A stretch of 64,000 nucleotides of DNA from an uncultured Marvinbryantia sp. GTDB taxonomy: Bacteria > Bacillota > Clostridia > Lachnospirales > Lachnospiraceae. The stretch spans positions 1-64,000 of the forward strand of contig CAKRVB010000009.1 in assembly GCA_934408725.1 (NCBI GenBank). The letters run 5' to 3'. The notes beneath the pieces are model-generated. The model saw only the letters and a program-made list of their open reading frames with translations. It did not search any database and was not told where the DNA came from. The position numbers and the translations under genes are program-made. This document shows positions 26,556 through 33,982 of the stretch, in pieces. Each line of letters opens with the position of its first letter. Positions within the stretch are counted from its first letter, which is position 1.

Positions 26556-27215
26556 ATGAACTGGGAATTTATTATGAAATATCTGCCGCTTTATGAGAAG
26601 GCAGCAGTGCTCACAGTGCGGATCGGCGTGATGGGTGTGGTGATTGCCATCATAGTTGGTCTGATCTGCGCGGCAATTCAATATTATAAGATACCAGTAC
26701 TGAAACACATTGTTGGAATCTACATAGAGCTGAGCAGAAATACACCGCTCCTGGTGCAGCTGTTTTTTATCTATTATGGATTACCGAAGATCGGTATTCG
26801 TACACAGGCGGATATCTGTGGTGTGGCAGGACTGGCGTTTTTAGGTGGAAGTTATATGGCGGAAGCGTTCCGAAGCGGTCTGGAGGCCATTGAGCCGATT
26901 CAGGCGGAGAGTGCCATGAGCCTTGGTATGAATCGCTATCAGATGATGCGGTATGTGATTTTGCCGCAGGCGATGTCTATCAGTATTCCGGCATTTATTG
27001 CTAATGTGATCTTTTTACTGAAAGAGACCAGTGTATTTAGTGCGATTAGTTTGATGGATCTGATGTTTACAGCAAAAGACCTGATTGGAATGTATTATAA
27101 GACAACGGAGAGTCTGTTCCTGCTGGTGGTATTTTATCTGATTATTCTGCTCCCGGTATCGATTGTGGGCAGCATTCTGGAAAGGAGGCTGCGTTATGCC
27201 GGATTTGGGGCTTGA
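26556..27215 (+). CDS. Amino-acid ABC transporter permease (first)
   Basis: The 219-residue HisM/GlnP-type permease has about five transmembrane helices and the EAA loop pattern ESAMSLGMNRYQMMRYVILPQA, which contacts the ATPase. It belongs to the polar amino-acid uptake family. With the second permease, the ATPase and the CjaA-like binding protein it would form a complete importer, probably for cysteine or cystine. It starts about 110 bases after its promoter; the ribosome site AAGGTTGAG is weak. It overlaps the second permease by 20 bases. Confidence 0.92.
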   Translation: MNWEFIMKYLPLYEKAAVLTVRIGVMGVVIAIIVGLICAAIQYYKIPVLKHIVGIYIELSRNTPLLVQLFFIYYGLPKIGIRTQADICGVAGLAFLGGSYMAEAFRSGLEAIEPIQAESAMSLGMNRYQMMRYVILPQAMSISIPAFIANVIFLLKETSVFSAISLMDLMFTAKDLIGMYYKTTESLFLLVVFYLIILLPVSIVGSILERRLRYAGFGA

Positions 27216-27870
27216 AGTATTATTAAAAGGGAAAAATATGATCCGACTGATTGGAGGACTTGGTGTAGCTCTGCGGATCAGCCTGATCTCAGTTCTGGTC
27301 AGCATTCCGCTGGGAATTTTGCTGGGAGCGCTGATGAACTGGAAGAATCCGATCACGAAAGCTATTTTGCGTGTGTATCTGGAGTTTATCCGGATTATGC
27401 CGCAGATGGTGCTGCTGTTTCTGGTTTATTTTGGAAGTACCAGAGCATTTGGATGGGAGCTGTCCGGTGAAACAGCATCCATTATCGTGTTTATTTTATG
27501 GGGAACAGCGGAAATGAGTGACCTGGTAAGAGGAGCACTCTCCAGCATTCCCAAGCATCAGTATGAGAGCAGTGAGGCGCTGGGCTTAAGCAAAGTGCAG
27601 ACCTATTGGTATATTATTATCCCACAGACGCTGCGCAGACTGATTCCGCTGTCCATAAATCTGATTACCCGTATGATCAAGACTACCAGTCTGATACTGA
27701 TGATTGGTGTGGTGGAAGTACTAAAGGTGGCACAGCAGATCATTGAAGCAAACCGTATGTCCAGTCCAAATGCTGCTTTTGGCATTTATCTGGCAGTATT
27801 TCTCTTATATTTTCTGGCTTGCTGGCCAATCAGCCTGCTGGCCAAATATCTGGAAAAGAGGTGGAAGTAA
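27196..27870 (+). CDS. Amino-acid ABC transporter permease (second)
   Basis: The 224-residue protein is a paralogous permease of the same polar amino-acid family, with the EAA motif ESSEALGLSKVQTYWYIIIPQT. The start at 27196 is chosen because AAAGGAGG lies 8 bases upstream; the frame is open 11 codons further but without a ribosome site. Two different permeases forming a heterodimer is common in this family. It ends 3 bases before the ATPase gene. Confidence 0.92.
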   Translation: MPDLGLEVLLKGKNMIRLIGGLGVALRISLISVLVSIPLGILLGALMNWKNPITKAILRVYLEFIRIMPQMVLLFLVYFGSTRAFGWELSGETASIIVFILWGTAEMSDLVRGALSSIPKHQYESSEALGLSKVQTYWYIIIPQTLRRLIPLSINLITRMIKTTSLILMIGVVEVLKVAQQIIEANRMSSPNAAFGIYLAVFLLYFLACWPISLLAKYLEKRWK

Positions 27871-27873
27871 ACG

Positions 27874-28644
27874 ATGGCAGAAGAATTGCTGAAAATAGAG
27901 CATCTGACAAAAAAATTTGAAGATAATATGATTCTGGACGATGTGAGTCTGACTGTTCACAGAGGAGAAGTGATTGTAGTAGTAGGACCGAGTGGTTGTG
28001 GAAAAAGTACGATGCTGCGGTGTATCAATGCCCTGGAACCGACACAGGGAGGCACCATTGAGATTGAAGGACAGCAGATTAGTCAGTCGTCAAAAAATCT
28101 GACTCAGCTTCGACAGAAAATTGGTATGGTATTCCAGAGTTATGAGCTGTTTCCACATCTTACCGTGTTGAATAATATCCTTCTGGCACCTGCGAAAGTA
28201 CAGAAGAGAGACAAAGAAGAAGTAAAGAAAGAAGCACTGGAGCTTCTGGAGCGTGTAGGACTAAAAGATAAAGCCGACAGTTTCCCACGTCAGTTGTCTG
28301 GAGGACAGAAGCAGCGTGTGGCTATTGTACGTGCTTTGTGTATGCATCCTGAAATCCTGCTTTTTGATGAAGTTACGGCAGCATTGGATCCGGAAATGGT
28401 ACGTGAAGTACTGGATGTTATGCTTCAACTGGCTGAGCAGGGCAAGACCATGATCATCGTTACCCATGAGATGCAGTTTGCCCGTGCTATCGCAGACCGT
28501 GTTATTTTCCTGGAAGGAGGAAAGATTGTGGAGGATTCTGATCCTGAGACATTCTTTGACCATCCTAAGACGGAGAGGGCAAAACAGTTCCTGAACGTTT
28601 TCACATTCGAACATGTAAAACATAAGACGATAAAGAAAGATTAG
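27874..28644 (+). CDS. Amino-acid ABC transporter ATP-binding protein
   Basis: This 256-residue GlnQ-type ATPase has Walker A GPSGCGKST near 38, the Q-loop in MVFQSYELFPH, the signature LSGGQKQRV, Walker B ILLFDEVTAALD and a switch His in IIVTHEM. It drives uptake through the two permeases upstream. The C-terminus is about 10 residues longer than the typical GlnQ. A terminator follows directly, so the binding-protein gene is transcribed separately. Confidence 0.95.
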   Translation: MAEELLKIEHLTKKFEDNMILDDVSLTVHRGEVIVVVGPSGCGKSTMLRCINALEPTQGGTIEIEGQQISQSSKNLTQLRQKIGMVFQSYELFPHLTVLNNILLAPAKVQKRDKEEVKKEALELLERVGLKDKADSFPRQLSGGQKQRVAIVRALCMHPEILLFDEVTAALDPEMVREVLDVMLQLAEQGKTMIIVTHEMQFARAIADRVIFLEGGKIVEDSDPETFFDHPKTERAKQFLNVFTFEHVKHKTIKKD

Positions 28645-28650
28645 TTCCTG

Positions 28651-28678
28651 ACACCCGCTTGGTAGAGCGGGTGTTTTT
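28651..28678 (+). terminator. Terminator after the ATPase gene
   Basis: ACACCCGCT (28651-28659) pairs with AGCGGGTGT (28666-28674), followed by a T-run. Confidence 0.88.
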
Positions 28679-28729
28679 ATCATATAGAGCTATAGTTTAA
28701 ATCTATAGCCAGTTATTATAAAAAAATGA

Positions 28730-28760
28730 TTGACATATTTAACCTAGTGGTTTAGTATGT
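28730..28760 (+). promoter_or_regulatory. Promoter and palindromic operator of the binding-protein gene
   Basis: TTGACA (28730-28735) and TAGTAT (28753-28758) are 17 bases apart. Bases 28733-28760 form an imperfect 28-base palindrome with 10 of 14 pairs matching (ACATA..AACC..GGTT..TATGT), covering the spacer and the -10. The core CCTAGTGGTTTAGTATG (28743-28759) resembles the motif at the permease promoter. This looks like a repressor site shared by the two halves of the importer. Confidence 0.65.
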
Positions 28761-28770
28761 TATCAACATA

Positions 28771-28946
28771 AAGCAATGCAGATTTGGAAAAAACATTCTG
28801 ATCAAGCTTGCTTGAGGAAGAATGTTTTGACAAAGCTATATGGCGTATGCCATACATGAGCAAGAAGCCGTAAGGCGAATTGCGAATGAGACATTGCGAA
28901 AAAGCAATGCAGATTTGGAAAAAACGAAGGAAGCTTTGCTTGAGGA
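28771..28946 (+). repeat. Leader with direct repeats and attenuator-like hairpin
   Basis: A 24-base sequence beginning AAGCAATGCAGATTTGG occurs at 28771-28794 and again at 28902-28925. Each copy is followed by a related segment ending GCTTGAGGA. After the first copy, ACATTCT (28793-28799) pairs with AGAATGT (28819-28825) around an inner TCAAG/CTTGA stem, and TTTT follows, so it could act as a terminator. Each repeat also contains an ATG that opens a short frame starting MQIWKK, without a ribosome site. The leader runs about 215 bases from the promoter to the gene. No known riboswitch was recognised. Confidence 0.55.
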
Positions 28947-28980
28947 CTAAATAAATATCATAAAAGAGGAGAACAGTATC

Positions 28981-29913
28981 ATGAAAAAATCAATCGTATT
29001 TGCAGCAACTCTTGCATTATCCACTTTATTTGCAACCTCAGCGTTTGCAGCAGACGGATTCCGTACACTGGATGAAATCAAAGAGGACGGAACTATTAAC
29101 ATCGGTGTTTTTTCCGATAAGAATCCATTTGGTTATGTAGATGAGAACGGAGACTATCAGGGATATGATGTTTATTTCGCAAACCGTCTGGGTGAGGATC
29201 TTGGCGTAGATGTAAACTTTGTTTCCACAGAAGCAGCAAACCGTATCGAATATCTTCAGACTGGAAAAGTAGATGTGATTCTTGCTAACTTTACCGTAAC
29301 ACCAGAACGTGCAGAAGAAGTAGACTTTGCTCTTCCATATATGAACGTAGCACTTGGTGTTGTTTCACCAGATTCCAATGTGATTGAAACACTGGATGAC
29401 TGGAATCCAGATGATCAGATGATCGTTATCTCCGGAACGACAGCAGAAACTTATCTGTTTGAGAACTATCCGGATATCCCATTACAGAAATATGATTCTT
29501 ATGCAACAGCCAAGAATGCACTGGAAAATGGAAATGGTGTAGCATGGGCAAATGATAACACAGAAGTGATTGCATTTGCAAAACAGAATGAAGGTTATAC
29601 AGTAGGTATTCCATCGCTGGGAAGTGCTGATACCATTGCACCAGCAGTTACCAAAGGAAATGATACACTGCTTGACTGGATCAATGATGAGATCAAGACT
29701 CTTGGAGAAGAAAAATTCTTCCATGCAGATTATGAAGCTACTCTGCTTGATACTTATGGCGCAGACTATGAAGAGGAACTGGTTGTTGAAGGTGGCGTAA
29801 CAGCAGCAGATGCAGAAGCAGAGAGCGAGAGTGAAACTGCTGCAGCAGATGAGACAGAAGCTGAAAGTGAAACAGCAGCAGAAACAGAGACAGAATCTGA
29901 AACAGCAGCATAA
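28981..29913 (+). CDS. Amino-acid (probably cysteine) ABC transporter substrate-binding protein
   Basis: The 310-residue protein has a Sec signal peptide with probable cleavage after SAFA (residue 23) and a bacterial family 3 solute-binding domain at about 27-270. Segments such as GYVDENGDYQGYDVYFA, AANRIEYL and ILANFTVTPERAEEVDFALPYM closely follow Campylobacter CjaA, a cysteine-binding protein, so cysteine is the best guess. There is no lipobox cysteine, and in fact no cysteine at all, which is unusual for a Gram-positive binding protein. The last 40 or so residues are a low-complexity tail of Glu, Ala, Ser and Thr. GAGGAG precedes the ATG. Confidence 0.88.
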   Translation: MKKSIVFAATLALSTLFATSAFAADGFRTLDEIKEDGTINIGVFSDKNPFGYVDENGDYQGYDVYFANRLGEDLGVDVNFVSTEAANRIEYLQTGKVDVILANFTVTPERAEEVDFALPYMNVALGVVSPDSNVIETLDDWNPDDQMIVISGTTAETYLFENYPDIPLQKYDSYATAKNALENGNGVAWANDNTEVIAFAKQNEGYTVGIPSLGSADTIAPAVTKGNDTLLDWINDEIKTLGEEKFFHADYEATLLDTYGADYEEELVVEGGVTAADAEAESESETAAADETEAESETAAETETESETAA

Positions 29914-29954
29914 GGAATACTAACATAAGAAATAGCACATAAAAGTGAAAGAAG

Positions 29955-29998
29955 TGCGGGAGCGTATGACAAAAGCCATAAGATCCCGCATTTTCTTT
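29955..29998 (+). terminator. Terminator after the binding-protein gene
   Basis: TGCGGGA (29955-29961) pairs with TCCCGCA (29984-29990), followed by TTTTCTTT. The loop is long (22 bases). Confidence 0.65.
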
Positions 29999-30079
29999 GT
30001 TCGGAATATGGGCAGTGCGGAAATCAGGGGAAGCGATCAGAGGGAATTGAGACAAGCGACACAAGGAGGCAAAGAAAAA

Positions 30080-30616
30080 ATGAGAAAGAAAATGATCTAT
30101 ACAATGATGATAACAGGTGTGCTGGCGATAAATCTGACCGGATGCGGGAGTAAAACAGAAAAGCAGGAAGTGACGGCAACAGAGGCAGAAATAACACAGG
30201 AAAGTGACAACGTTCAAAATGAAAGTGAAGATGCTGTGGAAGCAGATTTGGCGGATGGAAATTTGCATGTGCCAAAGGCTTCTCTGGGAGATCAGGTGAC
30301 ATTTATCGATTATGATTCCAATGGTACTGCCATGCAGGTCATGTTATACAAGGACGCAAATGGAACAGTACATGGAGCACTGAATACCTGTCAGGTGTGT
30401 GCAGGTTCGCCATATGCTTATTTTGAACAGGAAGGAAACGAAGTTGTATGCCAGAACTGTGGCAATCATTTTGCAGTAGAGGCTATCGGTGATGTACATG
30501 GCGGCTGCAATCCGGTACCGCTGGAACTTTCAGAAGATGGAGATCAGGTACTGATAGAGACGGCATCTCTTGATGAACAGGCGGATGCTTTTGTCAACTG
30601 GAAAAAGGAAATCTAA
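30080..30616 (+). CDS. DUF2318 putative metal/Fe-S lipoprotein
   Basis: This 178-residue lipoprotein has a signal peptide and the lipobox LTGC with Cys22. After an acidic linker, the C-terminal domain carries the DUF2318 cysteine pattern: Cys104 and Cys107 (CQVC), Cys124 and Cys127 (CQNC), His130 and a HGGCNP motif with Cys143. The family is described as a predicted membrane-linked iron-sulfur or metal-binding protein, with no proven role. The start at 30080 follows AAGGAGG; the frame is open further upstream but that part overlaps the terminator of the preceding gene. It is 2 bases from the next gene, so they act as a pair, likely in metal handling outside the membrane. Confidence 0.82.
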   Translation: MRKKMIYTMMITGVLAINLTGCGSKTEKQEVTATEAEITQESDNVQNESEDAVEADLADGNLHVPKASLGDQVTFIDYDSNGTAMQVMLYKDANGTVHGALNTCQVCAGSPYAYFEQEGNEVVCQNCGNHFAVEAIGDVHGGCNPVPLELSEDGDQVLIETASLDEQADAFVNWKKEI

Positions 30617-30618
30617 AT

Positions 30619-31875
30619 ATGGATGTAACAACAAAATTTTATGTCAGAGATATGATGTGCAGACAGTGTGAAAAGACACTGGAACATGCAGTTGGCAAAG
30701 TAGCTGGTGTGAAATCTGTGAAAGCAGATTATGGAAAAGGATTACTGACAGTTATATATGAAAATGGAATCTGTGCTCCGAATCAGATTGAACAGGCGGT
30801 AACTGCTTCCGGGTATCAAAACGGCAAGAAGGCTGGTCAGAAATGGAAAAAGTGGCTGCTGGCGGCAGGAAGTCTTATGGCGTTTCTGGTGGGGGAGCGA
30901 ATGGGGATTATGACTGTTTTTGCTTCTTTCCCACGAGCAGAAGAAGGCGTAGGCTATATGGCACTTCTCTTAACCGGACTATTGACTTCTGTACATTGTA
31001 TAGCCATGTGTGGGGGATTAAGCCTGTCCCAGAGTATGAAGCGCGGAGAACAGAGCAGCTGGAGAAGCAGTGTGTTATACAATATGGGACGGGTGTGCAG
31101 TTATACCCTGACAGGAGCACTTCTCGGAGCACTTGGCAGTGTAGTCTCAATTTCTATAGAGGTACGGGCCGGTATCGGATTATTTGCCGGAATCTGTATG
31201 TTGCTGATGGCGTTGAATATGCTGGATCTGCTGCCGTTTGTGCGCAAGATTCCTATTCCGTGTCCAAAAAGAATTCAGTCAGGATCGGCTTTTTTGGTTG
31301 GCCTGTGTAATGGTCTGATGCCATGCGGTCCGCTGCAGGCCATGCAGCTGGTAGCGGTAGCCTCTGGAAGCGTGGCAGCAGGAGCATTGTCGATGTTCTT
31401 CTTTGCAATTGGAACGGTACCATTGATGCTGTTATTTGGACTGGCTGCCGGTACGTTATTGCAAAAATGGCGATCTAAGATGCTGCTGGCCGGGAGCTGC
31501 CTGATTTTACTTTTTTCCGTCTATATGATTCAGAATAACAGTGCGCTGCTGGGATTTGGTGTGCCGTTAGCAGGTGGCAGCACAGGAATTCAGGCAGAAA
31601 AGAGTGAGAAAGTGCAGTACGTGACCACCACACTCAGGCCAAACGGATACGAAGATATTACCGTAAAAGCAGGGATTCCGGTGGAATGGACTATCGAAGC
31701 AGAGGCGAGCAGTCTGAACGGATGCAATAACGAAATTCGCATACCGGAGTATGATCTGGACATAAAGCTGAAATCGGGAGAAAACAGGATCACATTCCTG
31801 CCAGAAGAGGTGGGGGATTATCTGTATAGCTGCTGGATGGGCATGCTCAGAGCAACAATACATGTGACGGAATAG
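30619..31875 (+). CDS. HMA-TauE/DsbD-like-cupredoxin membrane fusion protein
   Basis: The 418-residue protein joins three parts. Residues 1-68 are a heavy-metal-associated domain with the MCRQC metal site (Cys14, Cys17). Residues about 75-325 form a six-helix membrane unit of the UreH/DsbD-like TauE family, with CIAMCGG and MPCGP motifs whose cysteines sit in membrane helices. Residues about 335-418 form a cupredoxin-like domain with likely metal ligands Cys369, Cys405, Met407 and Met409 (SCWMGM). Copper is the likeliest cargo, with transfer of metal or electrons across the membrane as the role. The upstream DUF2318 lipoprotein is the probable partner. A strong terminator follows. Confidence 0.82.
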   Translation: MDVTTKFYVRDMMCRQCEKTLEHAVGKVAGVKSVKADYGKGLLTVIYENGICAPNQIEQAVTASGYQNGKKAGQKWKKWLLAAGSLMAFLVGERMGIMTVFASFPRAEEGVGYMALLLTGLLTSVHCIAMCGGLSLSQSMKRGEQSSWRSSVLYNMGRVCSYTLTGALLGALGSVVSISIEVRAGIGLFAGICMLLMALNMLDLLPFVRKIPIPCPKRIQSGSAFLVGLCNGLMPCGPLQAMQLVAVASGSVAAGALSMFFFAIGTVPLMLLFGLAAGTLLQKWRSKMLLAGSCLILLFSVYMIQNNSALLGFGVPLAGGSTGIQAEKSEKVQYVTTTLRPNGYEDITVKAGIPVEWTIEAEASSLNGCNNEIRIPEYDLDIKLKSGENRITFLPEEVGDYLYSCWMGMLRATIHVTE

Positions 31876-31880
31876 AAAAA

Positions 31881-31919
31881 AGTACAGAACAAACATTCGA
31901 TTTGTTCTGTACTTTTTTT
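31881..31919 (+). terminator. Terminator after the HMA-TauE-cupredoxin gene
   Basis: AGTACAGAACAAA (31881-31893) pairs perfectly with TTTGTTCTGTACT (31901-31913), followed by TTTTT. Confidence 0.92.
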
Positions 31920-31935
31920 ATAATGAATGATATAC

Positions 31936-31964
31936 TTGACAGGTAGTAAAAATAAGAGTAAACA
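31936..31964 (+). promoter_or_regulatory. Possible promoter of uvrB-uvrA
   Basis: TTGACA (31936-31941) is followed after 17 bases by a poor -10, TAAACA (31959-31964). No LexA box of the GAAC-N4-GTTC type is present. Confidence 0.4.
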
Positions 31965-31990
31965 GATTAGATTCAATCAGGAGTATTCAT

Positions 31991-33982
31991 ATGGATCATT
32001 TTGAATTGGTTTCTGAATATCAGCCAACCGGTGACCAGCCACAGGCGATTGCCGAGCTGGTGAAGGGCTTTCAGGAAGGCAATCAGTGTGAGACGCTTCT
32101 GGGTGTGACGGGTTCTGGTAAGACGTTTACCATGGCGAATGTCATTCAGCAGATGAATAAGCCGACACTGATCATTGCCCATAATAAGACCCTGGCAGCT
32201 CAGCTGTATGGAGAATTTAAAGAATTTTTTCCACACAATGCGGTAGAATATTTTGTCAGTTATTATGATTATTATCAGCCGGAGGCGTATGTACCGTCCT
32301 CGGATACCTATATTGCCAAAGATTCATCGATTAATGATGAGATTGATAAGCTGCGTCTGTCAGCTACTACAGCGCTGGCAGAGCGGAAAGATGTTATTAT
32401 TGTTGCTTCCGTATCTTGCATCTATGGACTGGGCAGCCCGGTGGATTATAAGAACATGGTAGTATCCCTGCGGCCTGGCATGGAAAAGGATCGGGATGAT
32501 GTGATCCGTAAGCTGATCGATATGCAGTATGACAGGAACGAGATTGATTTTAAGCGAGGTACTTTCCGGGTACATGGGGATGTGCTGGAGGTGATTCCGG
32601 CAAATGCTTCAGAGACGGCCATCCGTATAGAATTTTTCGGGGATGAGGTGGATCGGATCACAGAGTTTGACGTACTCACCGGAGAGATCCGCAACCGTCT
32701 GGAACATGTAGCTATCTTCCCGGCATCTCATTATGTAGTGCCGATGGACAAGATGCTGGAGGCCACGAAGCATATCGAAGAAGAACTGGCAGAACGGCTG
32801 GAATATTTTAAGAGTAACGATAAGCTTCTGGAGGCTCAGCGTATTGCAGAACGGACGAATTTTGACATCGAGATGATGCGTGAGACGGGATTTTGCTCCG
32901 GTATCGAGAACTATTCCAGACATCTGTCCGGATTGAAGCCGGGCGTGCCGCCTCATACACTGATTGACTATTTCCCAGATGATTTCCTGATCATGATTGA
33001 TGAGTCTCATAAGACCATTCCGCAGATTGGGGCGATGTATTCCGGTGACCGTTCCAGAAAAACTACACTGGTGGATTATGGATTCCGGCTTCCGTCAGCA
33101 CTGGACAATCGACCGTTGAATTTTCAGGAGTTTGAGAGCAAGATTGATCAGATCCTGTTTGTTTCTGCAACACCGGGCAATTATGAAGAAGAACATGAGA
33201 TGCTCCGTGCGGAACAGATTATCCGTCCGACAGGACTTCTGGACCCGAAAGTGGAAGTCCGCCCTGTGGAAGGACAGATTGATGATCTGGCAGGAGAGAT
33301 CAATAAGGAAATTGCAGCAAAGAACAAAGTGCTGATTACCACATTGACGAAGCGCATGGCAGAAGATCTGACTTCGTACCTGCGGGAGATTGGTATACGG
33401 GTACGCTATCTGCATTCAGATGTAGATACGTTGGAGCGTACCGAGATTATCCGTGATATGCGTCTGGATGTCTTTGACGTATTGGTAGGAATTAACCTGC
33501 TCAGGGAGGGGTTGGATATCCCGGAGATTACTCTGGTAGCGATTCTGGATGCAGATAAAGAAGGTTTTCTGCGTTCTGCCACATCCCTGATCCAGACTAT
33601 TGGGCGTGCAGCCCGAAATGCAGACGGCCATGTCATTATGTACGCTGATGTGATGACAGATTCCATGAAGATTGCTATTGACGAGACCAACCGAAGAAGA
33701 GCGGTTCAGGAAGCTTATAATGAAGAACATGGTATTACACCACAGACCGTTCGGAAGGCAGTCCGTGATCTGATCAGTATTTCCAAGGCAGTAGCCAAAG
33801 AAGAACAGGATCATGAAGTGGATCCAGAATCTATGAGCAGAAAAGATCTGGAAAAACTCATCGGCAAGGTAGAAAAACAAATGAAGAAAGCAGCCGCGGA
33901 ACTGAACTTTGAAGCGGCCATGGAACTGCGGGATAAGATGATTGACCTGAAGAAGCACCTGCAGGAACTGGAGGAAGAATGA
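31991..33982 (+). CDS. uvrB: Excinuclease ABC subunit B
   Basis: UvrB is the damage-verifying helicase-like subunit of nucleotide excision repair. In 663 residues it has Walker A GVTGSGKT at 38-45, the beta-hairpin region [12 protein letters not shown] that probes DNA, the DEXD-type motif IDESHKT, the helicase motif QTIGRAARN, and the C-terminal UVR domain (about 620-663) that binds UvrC. CAGGAG precedes the ATG. It overlaps uvrA by 4 bases (ATGA), which implies coupled translation. Confidence 0.98.
   Translation: MDHFELVSEYQPTGDQPQAIAELVKGFQEGNQCETLLGVTGSGKTFTMANVIQQMNKPTLIIAHNKTLAAQLYGEFKEFFPHNAVEYFVSYYDYYQPEAYVPSSDTYIAKDSSINDEIDKLRLSATTALAERKDVIIVASVSCIYGLGSPVDYKNMVVSLRPGMEKDRDDVIRKLIDMQYDRNEIDFKRGTFRVHGDVLEVIPANASETAIRIEFFGDEVDRITEFDVLTGEIRNRLEHVAIFPASHYVVPMDKMLEATKHIEEELAERLEYFKSNDKLLEAQRIAERTNFDIEMMRETGFCSGIENYSRHLSGLKPGVPPHTLIDYFPDDFLIMIDESHKTIPQIGAMYSGDRSRKTTLVDYGFRLPSALDNRPLNFQEFESKIDQILFVSATPGNYEEEHEMLRAEQIIRPTGLLDPKVEVRPVEGQIDDLAGEINKEIAAKNKVLITTLTKRMAEDLTSYLREIGIRVRYLHSDVDTLERTEIIRDMRLDVFDVLVGINLLREGLDIPEITLVAILDADKEGFLRSATSLIQTIGRAARNADGHVIMYADVMTDSMKIAIDETNRRRAVQEAYNEEHGITPQTVRKAVRDLISISKAVAKEEQDHEVDPESMSRKDLEKLIGKVEKQMKKAAAELNFEAAMELRDKMIDLKKHLQELEEE

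Noticed and set aside
28771..28925. Two 24-base direct repeats considered as a minimal CRISPR or a coding duplication
   Set aside because: Only two copies, 131 bases apart, without equal spacers or Cas genes; the short MQIWKK frames lack ribosome sites.
31881..31990. LexA (SOS) box upstream of uvrB-uvrA
   Set aside because: GAAC and GTTC occur in the terminator stem but with the wrong spacing; no GAAC-N4-GTTC is present near the promoter.
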